A DNA stretch of 64,000 nt from Streptomyces sp. CB02400 (GCF_001905725.1 NZ_LIWB01000007.1:1-64000), one strand, 5' to 3'; positions 1-9,566 are shown, counted from the stretch's first letter. Translations and numbers: made by a program. The notes: a model not told the origin generated them from the sequence alone.

Positions 1-76
1 GCAGCAGGTCAGGACTCGCCGCGGCGAGGTTCTCCTCGGCGAGGGCATGCAGGGGCAGACTGTCGGGTGCGGTCAT
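1..76 (-). CDS. IS256-type transposase, N-terminal fragment (runs off left edge)
   Basis: The first 25 codons of a transposase run off the left edge on the minus strand. The ATG is at 76-74 and follows a clear ribosome site (GGAGA) at about 84-90. The visible N-terminus (MTAPDSLPLHALAEENLAAA, then SPDLL) matches how I remember IS256-family (Mutator-type) transposases of actinobacteria beginning. That family carries a DDE catalytic domain further in, which is outside the window, so whether the element is intact cannot be judged. The inverted repeat of the element should lie just to the right, between about 93 and 150, but I could not define its edge without the other end. Confidence 0.6.
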   Translation of the reverse strand, partial: MTAPDSLPLHALAEENLAAASPDLL

Positions 77-92
77 CGTGCTGATCTCCTTC

Positions 93-594
93 GAGCTTCG
101 ACACCTCGAAGATCAGCCGGTGGCCGTTCTCATATCCGGGCCCTCACTCCGACGCCAGGCCAAACGCCCGGATCAGGTGGGAACCCGTACACCACTTCCC
201 AGGACGCAACCCTCGCCGGGCTGGTACCAGAACGCAGGGAGGGGGCTCCCAGAAGGCGGGGACCTGACCTTCCTGGCCAGAGCGCTCCAGGCTGCCACTG
301 TCCATGAGTGAGGTGTTCGCGTCGAACGGTCAGGCCGCGTGGAGCCAGTCTCGGTAAACGTGAGTGAGGTCGTCGTCTCGACGGATCCCGCGTTCGGGGG
401 CGGAGATGGTGGCCGGCCAGACCTCGAAGCGACGGGCGGCCGCGGGACCGATGACAGCCCAGCGGATGAACGACCTGGCGGCGCTGGATCAGCACGTGGA
501 ACTGCTCCCGCAGAGGAGCGGTGACGGAGGAAGACAGGACGAGCACGTGACCTTCTGCTTGGCCGGTGGTGATCGTGGACCTGTCGTCTCCGGG
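93..594. other. Gap with no intact gene; possible coding remnant at 330-485 (minus)
   Basis: No complete gene is visible between the transposase start and the MFS terminator. On the minus strand, about 52 codons end in a TGA at 332-330. The C-terminal part (EVWPATISAPERGIRRDDDL, then THVYRDWLHAA) looks like real protein rather than a shadow of another frame. An in-frame stop lies just upstream at about 485, so this is at best the tail of a decayed gene. I cannot assign a family. The rest of the gap, including the outer end of the IS element, holds nothing I can name. Confidence 0.3.
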
Positions 595-628
595 GTTGTG
601 CCCGTCCGGACCGCCGGACGGGCACAAC
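595..628 (-). terminator. Rho-independent terminator of the MFS gene
   Basis: A perfect 14-bp stem (GTTGTGCCCGTCCG at 595-608 paired with 615-628) closes a 6-base loop. It starts 11 bases beyond the MFS stop codon. Streptomyces terminators often lack a U-tract, as here. Confidence 0.75.
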
Positions 629-639
629 CCTGCCCAAGA

Positions 640-2055
640 TCACCCGAGTGTTTCCTCCGTCACCGCGGCGGGCACGGAGATGCGCCAGGCGACGCACCCG
701 GCCGCGGCGAGCCCGGTGACGGCCAGGAAGCTACTGGCGAGGAACGGGTCGGCGCCGTCCAGGGTGGGAGCGAACCCGATGCCGACGTAGAGCGTGATCC
801 CGGTGGAACCGCCCAGTTGGTCGGCGGCTCGCTGGACGCCGGAGGCGATGCCGGCGTCCTCCTCCGTCACGCCGGTCACCGCGACGTACTGCAGCCCGAC
901 GATCCCGAACCCCATCCCGGCCGCGATGAGCGTCATGGCCGGAATCATCGCCCAACCGGTGATCCCGAGGGAGGAGACCAGAGCGATGGCGGCCATCGCC
1001 AGCACGGTGAAGCCGATCCCGGCCAGGACACAGGCCCGGACACCCCACCGTCCGAGCAGCCGGGGAACCAGCACCGAGGCCGCGATCAGGGACACCGCCA
1101 GGGGCAGCATCGTCAGACCGGCCCGGAGCGGGCCGGCGCCCCACCGGTCCTGCAGGTAGTAGGCGAACAGCAGGAACGAGGTGGACAGCGCCGCGCTCAG
1201 CAGAGCGGTGGCGAGGTTGGCCAGGACGCGCGGCCGGTTGCGGAAGAACCGCAGCGGCACGAGCGGGTTCCGTGAACGGCGCTCGACCCCGATGAACAGG
1301 GCTCCGGCTGCCACCGCCCCGATCAGCGCCACCGGTGGCAGCCACGGCAACGGGCTGTCCGCCTCTCCTGCCTCGATGACGCCGAGGGTGAACAGCAGCG
1401 GAGCCGCGACCAGCAGGAGCGAACCGGGAAGGTCCAGCGGTGTGGGTCCGGCGGGCCGTTCACTCGGCACGAGAACGGCCACAGCGGCGAGCACGGCCAG
1501 GATGAACGGCACGGACACCAGGAAGATCCACCGCCAGCCGAGCAGCTCGGTGATGATTCCGGAGACCACGAACCCGAGGACGAGGCCACAGCTCGCGACG
1601 GCCGCCCACACGCTCAGCGCCCGCGACCTGCGCGGCCCCTCGGGGAACATGAGCACGATCACCGCCATCGCCGCCGGAAGCGCGATCGCCTCTCCGGCAC
1701 CCTGCAGCAGCCGGGCCGTCACCAGCACGGCGAAGGACGGCGCGAGCCCGGCCAGCAAGGACGCGGCACCGAAGAGCGTCGTGCCGAGCAGGAGGATGCG
1801 GCGCCTGCCGAGCACGTCACCAAGTCGGCCACCGAGCATCAGCAGCCCGCCGCCGGTGATCGTGTACCCGACCACGACCCACGTCAGTGCGTGACCGTCG
1901 ACCCCGAAGTCGGCGCCGATCGAGGGCAGGGCGACGTTGACCACGGTCACATCAACCGCAATGAAGAACTGCAGCATGGCCATGCAGCACAGCACCAACC
2001 ACGCACGCACCGGGGACGATCCGTCCCCGCGCGAAGAGAGAATGCCTGAGAACAC
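640..2055 (-). CDS. MFS drug-efflux transporter (DHA2/QacA-EmrB type)
   Basis: This is a 471-residue integral membrane protein of the 14-helix drug:H+ antiporter branch of the major facilitator superfamily. The chain is strongly hydrophobic throughout. It carries the DHA2 motifs: AVDVTVVNVALPSIG in helix 1, GGRLGDVLGRRRIL in the loop after helix 2 (motif A), ARLLQGAGEA in helix 4, and a motif-C-like GLVLGFVVSG in helix 5. The family exports drugs, dyes or the cell's own antibiotics; the substrate cannot be read from sequence. I chose the GTG at 2055 because GGAG sits six bases upstream; in-frame starts further upstream would add a non-hydrophobic tail. It stands alone, with its own terminator and no adjacent regulator. 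A downstream GTG beginning VRAWLVLCC is the alternative start. Confidence 0.85.
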   Translation of the reverse strand: MFSGILSSRGDGSSPVRAWLVLCCMAMLQFFIAVDVTVVNVALPSIGADFGVDGHALTWVVVGYTITGGGLLMLGGRLGDVLGRRRILLLGTTLFGAASLLAGLAPSFAVLVTARLLQGAGEAIALPAAMAVIVLMFPEGPRRSRALSVWAAVASCGLVLGFVVSGIITELLGWRWIFLVSVPFILAVLAAVAVLVPSERPAGPTPLDLPGSLLLVAAPLLFTLGVIEAGEADSPLPWLPPVALIGAVAAGALFIGVERRSRNPLVPLRFFRNRPRVLANLATALLSAALSTSFLLFAYYLQDRWGAGPLRAGLTMLPLAVSLIAASVLVPRLLGRWGVRACVLAGIGFTVLAMAAIALVSSLGITGWAMIPAMTLIAAGMGFGIVGLQYVAVTGVTEEDAGIASGVQRAADQLGGSTGITLYVGIGFAPTLDGADPFLASSFLAVTGLAAAGCVAWRISVPAAVTEETLG

Positions 2056-2357
2056 CGAATGCTCCGTTGCCCAGAAGAAGTTCCGAGCAGCACGAACGTG
2101 CCGCTCCGGTCCAACCACGGAGCGACGGAACGTCCAACAGAAGTGAGATGAACGCCCCGCCGCTAGCGGAGCGTCCTCGTCACCGCGGCACAAGCCGCGC
2201 ACGAAGCACCAGACATGTCGCCGATGGTACCGGAGCCGACGGCAAGTGATCCCTCGACGTCACTCCGCCGCGGACCTACCAGCCGCCCCCGCACCACACC
2301 CACACCCAGCCCCTGTCCCCCGTCACACCCGGCCGAGCCGACGCCGAAGCCGGTGGA
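2056..2357. other. Gap with nothing recognisable
   Basis: This stretch lies between the MFS start and the IS110 remnant. It holds the upstream region of the MFS gene and the worn edge of the remnant. I see no gene, clear promoter or repeat in it. Confidence 0.4.
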
Positions 2358-2831
2358 GACGCTGAGAGCATCACCGGCTTCCCAGGCCTGGGCGAACTCA
2401 CCGGAGCCCGCGTCCTGGCCGAGATCGGCGACGACCGGTCCCGGTTCGTCGACGGCCGGGCGCTCAGGGCATACGCCGGCTCGGCCCCCGTCACCAGAGC
2501 TTCTGGCAAGAGCTCGATCGTCCACCACCGCAAGGTGAAGAACCAGCGACCGGCCGCAGCCGGCTACCTCGCCGCCTGCGCAGGACTCACCCCGGCCATC
2601 CGGAACTCGGGCTCGTCGATCCGCGGCGAACAGCCCTCCAGGAGGGGAAACAAACAGATCAAACAGGCCTGCCTCCTTCTTTCTTTCCGTGTTCGCCGCC
2701 CTGAGCGACCCGGCATCGCGGGTCTGCTGCGACAAGAAGACCGCCCTGAACAAGCACCACACAGGCCTTGCGCTGCCCCGCCGCACACCGGGCGGTCACG
2801 CTCGTCGACCGGGTCGATCACGACCGGGTGA
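2358..2831 (+). pseudogene. Hybrid IS110-family transposase remnant (two C-termini joined)
   Basis: One open frame joins the C-terminal halves of two different IS110-family transposases. The first part (FPGLGELTGARVLAEIGDDR ... VTRASGKSSIVHHRKVKNQR) ends near AAAGYL at about 2570. It is followed directly by the second part (GLTPAIRNSGSSIRGEQPSR), which belongs to another subgroup. IS110 enzymes are DEDD transposases whose C-terminal serine domain includes these stretches. After about 2690 the family-like sequence (FAALSDPASRVCCDKKTALN) continues in a different frame, so there is also a frameshift. No N-terminal DEDD domain and no usable start are present, so it cannot be active. The join falls where the two families resemble each other, suggesting recombination between two copies. 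Confidence 0.7.
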
Positions 2832-3025
2832 CCACGGAAGTCGCACGGCCGCACGGCCTCACCAGCCGACCCCCGAACAGACACGTCAACACTCACGGTA
2901 GCCACACTGCCGGACCCCGCCCGGCACCGATCCGACCCCCTTGACCAAAGACGCAGGGACTCCCTCCCCACCGCGTCGGTCGTGGAAGCCGTCGCAGTTC
3001 TGGGACCGGGCGTCCGGTTCGTGCG

Positions 3026-4900
3026 CTACGCCGAGAGGTGAGCCCGGGCGTCGTCCGGCGGCGGAGTACGCGGGATGAGAGCGAGAAGGTCGAACGCGAA
3101 CGCGGCGGCGTGAAGGCTCGCGCGCGGGTCCTCGGCGGTCTCGCCCACCCGGTGTGTCACCCCGTGCAGGGTCAGTACGTCGAGCCGTGAGTTCAGGTAG
3201 GCGCCGTGCAGGAATCCGTGCCCCTCGGTATCGACGAGCAGGGCCTCGCTCGCGTCCCGGGCCAGCAGCGCGGCCGTCTGGGAACGGTCGTCGCCGACGG
3301 TCGTGGGGCCGGTGGCCACCAGCCCGACCAGGGCACGCGGGGCGCCCTGGTCCGGCGACCGGCCGTCCCACCGGTCGCCTCGGGCGAGATGGCGGGCGTA
3401 CTGGAGCATCCGGTGCGTGACCCGGTGCGCCCTGCCTCCCGGCAGCGGCCCTTGCGCCGTTTCCTTGACCGTCTGGTAGTCGAGGACGCAGTCGGCGACG
3501 ACCACGTCACCGGGCCGGGCCTCGCCCAGGCCGCCGCCGAGCCCCACGAAGACGACGGCCTCGGGTGCGAAGGCGCTGCCCGCCCGGTCCGCCGCCAGCC
3601 CCGCCGACGCCATGCCGGGCTCCATGTGCACGAGAGCCACCTGCCAGGTGCCCATGTGCGTGGTCAGCACGCCGGTTTCGTACAGCGTGCCGCGCACCTC
3701 CCGCAGTTCGAAGGGCTCGTGGAGGGCGTCGCGCAGGGCGCGGTAGACGTCACCCGACGAGGTGAGGACCACGGCCTTGCGGCAGCCCCGGTCCGCGGTC
3801 GCGGCGGGCGTCCTCTCCAGCCGGCCCGGCTCCGCGGCCGCGAGTATCTCGCGCACCGGGGACAGAGCCGCGTCCAGCGTCGAGATCTCCTGCCGCAGCC
3901 GCTCCGTCAGCCAGTCCGCGAGCCGTCTGTCGTCCGCCAGGGGGCCTGCGCCGTCCGGCATCCAGCGCAACGCCGCGCGGAGGTTGGCGGTGATCTCGCC
4001 GTTGGCTTTGCACATGCGCCGCAGGCGCGCACGTCGGTGGGCGGCGGACTCGTCGAGCCGCCTGAGCCGGTCGACGAGTTCCCCGCGCGGACTCGCCCCG
4101 CGGACCAGGGCGTCCAGAGCGGTGTCCGTGCTGTCCCGCAGGTGGCGCTCCGTCCGGCCGTCGTCGAAGTGGCGCAGGTGGTGGCGGACCTTGGCGGCGT
4201 GCAGCAGGTGCCGGGTCAACGGAGCCGGCCGGCCGTCGCGGAAGGTGGTCCAGGTGATCCCGTCGGCCCGCGACTCATGGGCGGCGGCCACAGTCAGTGC
4301 GAGCCGTCGCAGCGGGCGGCCGTCGGCGAGTACCGGACCCGGCTCCCAGACCAGCAGCGCGCCGAGGTCGGTCGTCGTGGCGAGGGGAACGGAGCTGGTG
4401 CGGCCCGGCCTCCAGCAGCCGATCGCGCTCGGCCCGGGGAAGTGGCCGCGGACGAGCGCCGACGTCTGCGCGCCGGCGTCATGGACGGACAGGAACAGCC
4501 GCGCCTCCCCGAGCGCTTCGGGAACACCGCCGAGTTCCTCTCTGCACCGTTCGAGTCCGGCCCAGACGCGGCCGCACGGCTCGTCGGTCCTCGGTGCCAT
4601 CATCAGCGTGAGCAGCAGCACGTCGTGTGCCGCCCACACGAGCGCCTGCCGGACCCCGTCGCCCGTCCGCTCGATCGCGGCGACACCGCCCGAGCCGGCG
4701 ACGGGGGCCGGAATGCCGTCCGGCAACCCAGTGGGCAGGCCGAGAGCTGGGACGGGACGGTCGTAGCCGAGCCGGTCGACGATCCGGCACCACAGGGTGC
4801 GCAGCCCCTGCCAGGCCGGCTCGGCGTCGGGACCGGACGCGGGGACGAAGACGTGCGTCAGCAGCGCCGGGGCGCCGAGACCCCCGGCCGGCTCCGTCAA
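3026..4900 (-). CDS. CATRA-type conflict protein fused to a nucleoside-phosphorylase (PNP/MTAN) domain
   Basis: This 624-residue cytoplasmic protein has two parts. Residues 1 to about 365 match no classical enzyme but resemble the CATRA (caspase- and TPR-repeat-associated) module described for actinobacterial conflict systems. Residues about 374-608 are a PNP/UDP-phosphorylase fold of the MTA/SAH-nucleosidase type, with the glycine-rich strand VFVGLGGGLGE (450-460) and VDTEGHGFLHGAYLN (556-570). Against the stand-alone enzyme of the same operon (9563-10378), which has EME and SD at the active site, this domain has DTE (557-559) and TH (582-583). The catalytic Glu is kept, but the catalytic Asp is replaced by His583 and the conserved Met by Thr558. 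It is therefore likely inactive or altered, perhaps a ligand sensor. The ATG overlaps the preceding gene's stop (ATGA), so translation is coupled. It is last in the operon. Confidence 0.75.
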   Translation of the reverse strand: MTEPAGGLGAPALLTHVFVPASGPDAEPAWQGLRTLWCRIVDRLGYDRPVPALGLPTGLPDGIPAPVAGSGGVAAIERTGDGVRQALVWAAHDVLLLTLMMAPRTDEPCGRVWAGLERCREELGGVPEALGEARLFLSVHDAGAQTSALVRGHFPGPSAIGCWRPGRTSSVPLATTTDLGALLVWEPGPVLADGRPLRRLALTVAAAHESRADGITWTTFRDGRPAPLTRHLLHAAKVRHHLRHFDDGRTERHLRDSTDTALDALVRGASPRGELVDRLRRLDESAAHRRARLRRMCKANGEITANLRAALRWMPDGAGPLADDRRLADWLTERLRQEISTLDAALSPVREILAAAEPGRLERTPAATADRGCRKAVVLTSSGDVYRALRDALHEPFELREVRGTLYETGVLTTHMGTWQVALVHMEPGMASAGLAADRAGSAFAPEAVVFVGLGGGLGEARPGDVVVADCVLDYQTVKETAQGPLPGGRAHRVTHRMLQYARHLARGDRWDGRSPDQGAPRALVGLVATGPTTVGDDRSQTAALLARDASEALLVDTEGHGFLHGAYLNSRLDVLTLHGVTHRVGETAEDPRASLHAAAFAFDLLALIPRTPPPDDARAHLSA

Positions 4901-5226
4901 CTGCCGTCCGCGTAAGCGGTGTCGATCCGGTGGATGAGTTCGTTGCCGACGTCGCGGCGAGCGGCCGACGCCTCCACCTCCGGGTCGTCCTCCTCGTCCG
5001 CGTCAGGCTCCTCACCCTGCTTCCGCGAGACCCGGAAGGCCATCTCGTCCAGGTCGAGCACGGCTTCGCGCAGCGCGCTCTCGTTCCCGTCGTCCAGCGC
5101 CGCCGACAGCCGCGCCACGGCATCGTCGTACGACACCCAGTCGGACACGGTGAGACGCGTGCGGAGCGTCATGCTCACCGCCTCCCTGGCCTCCTCGACC
5201 AGTGCGGGGTCGATCCCCTGGTTCAC
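4897..5226 (-). CDS. Small acidic CATRA-system-associated protein
   Basis: The product is a 109-residue acidic, mostly helical cytoplasmic protein without signal peptide or membrane segment. An Asp/Glu-rich stretch (EEPDADEEDDPEVEA) lies in its C-terminal third. Its position between the TPR-CHAT protease and the CATRA-PNP fusion matches the small single-domain partners reported in CATRA systems; the role is unknown, and an adaptor or regulator is a guess. The start is the GTG at 5226, because AAGGAGGG sits just upstream; longer in-frame starts lack a ribosome site and would overlap the CHAT gene further. This start lies 65 bases past the CHAT stop, and the stop overlaps the next ATG by four bases. 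Confidence 0.7.
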   Translation of the reverse strand: MNQGIDPALVEEAREAVSMTLRTRLTVSDWVSYDDAVARLSAALDDGNESALREAVLDLDEMAFRVSRKQGEEPDADEEDDPEVEASAARRDVGNELIHRIDTAYADGS

Positions 5227-5291
5227 TGCTTTCCCTCCTTCATCGTGCTCGGTCCGTCCCTTTCGCCCGTCGGGGCACCCGCCGGTGCTCC

Positions 5292-8200
5292 TCAGGCTCC
5301 CATGTGGATGTGCGCCGCCCATACCTCCGGGAACCCCTCCCAGCGGTCCCGCAGTCGGTGGGTCGCCCGGTGCAGGGCATGCGGTGCGCCTGCCGCGCCA
5401 CCGGTGCCGACGGTGTCGTACACCTCGGTGGCGACCCGCAGCGCGTGCCGGTCGGCGACCCGCCAGAGAGTGGAGACGACGTGCGAGAAACCGGCGAGCT
5501 GGAACGCCGCCGCGAGATGGATCGCCTCGTCCGGCAACGCCGTCCCCCGGCGCGCTGTCGCGCAGGCCGACAGGTAGGCGAACTCCGCGCGGTCGAGACG
5601 GAGCCGGACGATCTCCGCCACGGTGAGCGGGGCCGCGCGGTGGTCGTGGACGAGGAGCCGGCTGTCGGAGGGTGCCGCCAGGTCTCCGTACGCGTGGCAG
5701 GCGAGGTGGACCCAGTCGAACGACGGCAGGTCGGCGAGGAGACGGTCCCGGGTCGCCTCCGCGCCCTCCAGGACGGTGACCTCAGCGGTCGTGCGGGTGC
5801 GCAGCAGGTCCGTCTCGGCCACGGCGCCGGGCAGGTCCCGGGCGCCCGGGGTACGGGGCATGGCCACCCCGAGCGCCCGGGCCGGGGCCGCGTCGTCGCG
5901 CTCCGGCCGGGGGCGGCGAGCATGCCGCAGGGCACGCAGATTCGGGGTGTACGAGGACACGACCCGGTCGAGCACGGTGCGCGGGTCGGCGTCACCGCGG
6001 GTGCCGTGGTGGCCGGCGGCGTGCAGGGGCAGCAGTGACAGCGGGCCCGTCGGACACCACCACAACCGCTCCGGGGCGTGCTCGAAGCGGTCCAGCACCG
6101 GGCCGGTGACCCGGTCCCAGAGCCATCCCAGGGTCGCCTCGAACGACGCGCGCTCCTCCCGCCGGCGAGCGTGGTCGGGCCGGGGCCGCCCGGGGTCGAC
6201 GTAGGTGAGGACCGTGTCCAGCCGGCGCTGCACGGCGTCCGGTGTCACCCCGGGCAGCGGCACCACGTCGATGCCGTCCGGGTTGAGGACCAGGGCGTCG
6301 GACCGCAGATCGCTGACGGTCAGTACGACGACGGGGCCGTGCGCCGCCGTGGCGAGGAGTTCCGCGGCGGTGGGCGGCAGTTGGAAGCGCTGGAAGCCCG
6401 GGAGGGCACGGATCCGGGCGAGGACGTCGGTGAGTGCCGTGGCCGCCTCGCGCCGCGCGTCGGTTCGCCGCCCGGCGGCTTCCGGCGGTTCCGGGCGCGA
6501 CGGGCCCGGCGGCGGCGCCGCGTCCAGCGCGGCACGGAGGTCCTCGAACCGCTTCGCCAGCCGCGGGGCGGCCCGTCGCAGGCCGGTGACGTCCAGCCGG
6601 GCGTCGAGCAGACGGCTCGTCAGGACGTCGACCGACTGCTCCCAGAAGGTCAGGGCGTCCTTGGTCCGGCCGGCGCGCAGGCAGCTCGCGGCCGCGTCCG
6701 AGCCCAGGCCGACCAGGCCGCGCAGCGCCTGTTCCGTGTCGGCCCGGGTGTGGCCGGGAGGCGCGACCAGGCCGACCAGTCCGACGGCGGTCGCGTGGGC
6801 GTCGGCCGCGGGTTCCCAGCGATCGCCGCGGGCGGCGGCCGCCGCCCACTGCCGGGCCGCCGCCAGTCTCACGGTCGGAGGTCCGGCCGGGACCAGCGCG
6901 GCCCGCCGGTCGAGCTCCTCGACGGCCCGCAGATCCTCGGCCGAACCGGTCCGCAGGTGCCGGGTCCACCGGGCGGCGGCCAGGTTGACCAGGTACAGCG
7001 GAGCGTCGGGATGGTCCTCGGGCACGGCGTCCACGGCCTGGCGGCACGCGTGGACGCCTTCGTCCAGGTACGCGGGCGTACCGTCGTGTTCGAAGCGGGC
7101 GAGCAGCGCGAGACCGAGGTTGGACCAGTGGCCGGCCCGGCCCGGATGGTCTGCGGCCATCCCGTCCAGCGCCTGCCGCAGGTACCGGAGGGCTTCGTCG
7201 CCGTCGGTGGAGTCGGCGGGGCCGGCCGGATCGGTGGTGGCGTCGGCCGTGGCACCCTGTTCGGACTGTTCAGCCGCATCAGCCGTCTCGGCCGCATCGG
7301 CCGCATCGGCCGCATCGGCCGTCTCGGCCGTCTCGGCCGAGGTGCCGATGGCGACGGTGGGGTCGACGGTCCCGCTGCCGGCGGCAGCCGTGATGCGGAT
7401 GCCGCCTGCGGCGTGTTCGTGGCGGGTGAGCAGCGCCAGGCCGAGGGTGGACCAGCGCACGGCCCGGTCCGGGTGGTCCGGCGCGGTACGGGCGACCGAG
7501 GCCCGGGCGGCGTCCACCGCGTCGTCGAGGTCCGCGGGGCGTCCGGCGGTTTCGTAGCGGGTGAGCAGCGCCGAGGCGAGGTTCATCGACACGGCCGCCT
7601 GTTCGGTGTGGTCGGCGGGGAGCACGGTGAGCGCGGCACGCAGGTGGCCGACCGCTTCCGTGAGGTCGTCGAGCATGCCGGTGTGCCGGAACCGCCCGAC
7701 GAGCGCTGCCCCCAGGTTGCTGAGCAGGCCGGCCCGGTCGGTGTGGCCGGGTTGCAGGGTCGCGAGCGCGGCCCGCGAGGCGTCGACCGCCTCGTCGGCG
7801 CTGCGCAGGTCACCGTTGAGTTCGGTGCGGGTGCGCAGCACGCTGCCCAGGTTCGCCTGGTGCAGGGCGAGGTCCGGGTGACCGGCGGGCAGCGCGGCGA
7901 CGACGGCGCGGGCCGTCCGTACGGCCTCGGCGAGATCGTCGTCCGAACCGGTGCGGATCGCCCGCGTCTCCAGGGCCAGGGCGAGCGTCGACTGCCGCTT
8001 CGGCCGGCCGGCGTCCCCCCGCGCGGTGTCCGCGACCGCCTGCCTGGCGTCTGCCACGGCCCGGTCGAGATCGGCCAGGTCGCCGGTCTCCCCGGCCCGC
8101 AGCCGCAGTACGTCGGCACGGTGGGAAAGGTGCCGGGCCCGGTCCGGATGGTCCTCGGGTGTGGCGGCGAGCGCCTCGGTCAGGCAGCGGTCGGCCGTGT

Positions 8201-9566
8201 CCAGGTCGGCGCGCCGTCCCGTGCGCTCGTAACGGCCGCGCAGGGCGGCGGCCAGTTCGGAGAGTGCTTCGGCGCGTCGGGCGTCCGGCTCCGTCGCCGC
8301 CTCCACCGCGCGCCGCAGGACGTCGACGGCGCGGTCGGCGTCCCGGCGGTCTCCCGTGTGCTCCGCGCGCCGATGATGGGCGCGGCCGAGCTGGATGAGG
8401 CTCGTGCGGCTCAGGTGCGGGCCGTCGACGGCGTTCTCCAGCCGGCCCACGGCCTGGTCGAGGAGGTCGCGGCGACCGGTCCGCACGCCCTGTTCGAGGA
8501 GGGACGCGCCGAGAACGCCGAGCGCGATGCGGTGATCGGGCGAGCCGGGCGCGGCGGCCTCGACGGCCTGCCGTGCGGCGGACAGCGCCGCGTGCAGGTC
8601 GTCGGCCGAGTGCCCGCGGCGGTACCGGGTCAGCAGGCTGCCGCCGAGGGTGGCCAGGTAGGAGGCGCGGTCCGTCGAGTCGACGGCGGGCAGAGCGGCG
8701 ACGGACCGTTCGTGGGCGTCGACCGCTGCGTCGAGGTCCGTGGCGCGGCCCGTGTGCCGGTACCCGGCCAGCAGGGCGTTGCCGAGGTGGTGGAGAGCGG
8801 CGGCGGGTTCGTCGTCCGTGGCGTCCGCCGCGTCAGGGCCGGGGTCGGCGCGGCGTGCCAGGGCGATCGCCTCGCGCAGGTCGGCCGGGTTGCCGCTCTC
8901 TTCGAACCGGGCCCGCAGCGCGGCACTCAGCCCGGTGCGCCTGGACCGCGCGGACGGGTCGTCCGGGACGGTGAGGGCGAGGGCCTGGTGGGCGCTGTCG
9001 ACGGCCTGGTCGAGGGCGGCCGCGTCGCCGAGGAGTCGGTGCCGCAGCCGCAGCGCGCCGCTGAGGTTGGCCAGGTGGGGTGCTCGCTCAGGATGCTCTG
9101 CGGGCAGGGCGTCCAGGGTCTCCCGCAGCGCCTCGACCGCTTCGTCCAGGACGGCGGTGTCCTCCGTCGCCACGGCGTACGCCAGCAGCCGCGCGCTCTG
9201 GCTGCCGGTGAACAGCGCATGGTCGTCGAGGAGTTCGGGATACTCGTCGAAGTACTCCGCGAGGGGCCGCGGCACCAGTTCGGGCCGTCCCCGGTACCAG
9301 GGCCGGAACAGGGCCAGGGCCCGGCACAGGTCGAGCTGGTCATGGCCGTCCGGCAGGTGCAGGTACCGGCCCAGGTGCACCAGGCCGGCGGTGCGGGTCA
9401 CGGCGGCGTCGCGGGTGACATCGGGGCTCGCACCGATCAGTGCGCGCACGAGGCCCGGTGTGTCCTCGTCGAGCAGGGCCGCGGGGTCGCCGGTGTCCGC
9501 GCAGCGGTCCACACGGGTCCCGAGTTCGGCCAGGAGGACCGTGCGCCGGGAGGTGCCCCCGGTCAC
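5292..9566 (-). CDS. TPR-repeat protein with C-terminal CHAT (caspase-like) protease
   Basis: The 1424-residue protein has a long array of tetratricopeptide-like helical repeats (about residues 130-1000; recurring pieces such as LANLSGALRLRHRLLGD and LGNALLAGYRHTG) followed by a CHAT domain from about 1080 to the end. CHAT domains are clan-CD cysteine proteases related to caspases and separase. The catalytic pair is visible as HLACHAYGD (His1291) and YLSACATARRG (Cys1335), so the protease looks intact. The TPR part probably senses or binds a partner. Residues about 744-765 are a low-complexity Ala/Glu/Asp/Thr linker made by nine-base DNA repeats. The ATG overlaps the stop of the upstream phosphorylase (ATGA). 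It is the second gene of the operon, and its target is not deducible from sequence. Confidence 0.85.
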   Translation of the reverse strand: MTGGTSRRTVLLAELGTRVDRCADTGDPAALLDEDTPGLVRALIGASPDVTRDAAVTRTAGLVHLGRYLHLPDGHDQLDLCRALALFRPWYRGRPELVPRPLAEYFDEYPELLDDHALFTGSQSARLLAYAVATEDTAVLDEAVEALRETLDALPAEHPERAPHLANLSGALRLRHRLLGDAAALDQAVDSAHQALALTVPDDPSARSRRTGLSAALRARFEESGNPADLREAIALARRADPGPDAADATDDEPAAALHHLGNALLAGYRHTGRATDLDAAVDAHERSVAALPAVDSTDRASYLATLGGSLLTRYRRGHSADDLHAALSAARQAVEAAAPGSPDHRIALGVLGASLLEQGVRTGRRDLLDQAVGRLENAVDGPHLSRTSLIQLGRAHHRRAEHTGDRRDADRAVDVLRRAVEAATEPDARRAEALSELAAALRGRYERTGRRADLDTADRCLTEALAATPEDHPDRARHLSHRADVLRLRAGETGDLADLDRAVADARQAVADTARGDAGRPKRQSTLALALETRAIRTGSDDDLAEAVRTARAVVAALPAGHPDLALHQANLGSVLRTRTELNGDLRSADEAVDASRAALATLQPGHTDRAGLLSNLGAALVGRFRHTGMLDDLTEAVGHLRAALTVLPADHTEQAAVSMNLASALLTRYETAGRPADLDDAVDAARASVARTAPDHPDRAVRWSTLGLALLTRHEHAAGGIRITAAAGSGTVDPTVAIGTSAETAETADAADAADAAETADAAEQSEQGATADATTDPAGPADSTDGDEALRYLRQALDGMAADHPGRAGHWSNLGLALLARFEHDGTPAYLDEGVHACRQAVDAVPEDHPDAPLYLVNLAAARWTRHLRTGSAEDLRAVEELDRRAALVPAGPPTVRLAAARQWAAAAARGDRWEPAADAHATAVGLVGLVAPPGHTRADTEQALRGLVGLGSDAAASCLRAGRTKDALTFWEQSVDVLTSRLLDARLDVTGLRRAAPRLAKRFEDLRAALDAAPPPGPSRPEPPEAAGRRTDARREAATALTDVLARIRALPGFQRFQLPPTAAELLATAAHGPVVVLTVSDLRSDALVLNPDGIDVVPLPGVTPDAVQRRLDTVLTYVDPGRPRPDHARRREERASFEATLGWLWDRVTGPVLDRFEHAPERLWWCPTGPLSLLPLHAAGHHGTRGDADPRTVLDRVVSSYTPNLRALRHARRPRPERDDAAPARALGVAMPRTPGARDLPGAVAETDLLRTRTTAEVTVLEGAEATRDRLLADLPSFDWVHLACHAYGDLAAPSDSRLLVHDHRAAPLTVAEIVRLRLDRAEFAYLSACATARRGTALPDEAIHLAAAFQLAGFSHVVSTLWRVADRHALRVATEVYDTVGTGGAAGAPHALHRATHRLRDRWEGFPEVWAAHIHMGA
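7273..7335 (-). repeat. Seven 9-bp tandem repeats inside the TPR-CHAT gene
   Basis: Seven consecutive nine-base units (GCCGCATCA or -G and GCCGTCTCG on the plus strand) encode repeated Ala-Asp-Ala and Ala-Glu-Thr in the linker. Because each unit is a whole number of codons, slippage would change linker length without breaking the frame. Confidence 0.85.

Noticed and set aside
364..1275. Plus-strand 303-codon frame opposite the MFS gene
   Set aside because: It crosses a strong terminator hairpin and the MFS coding region. The composition is that of a shadow frame.
7273..7335. CRISPR array
   Set aside because: The repeats are 9 bases long, tandem without spacers and in frame inside a coding region.
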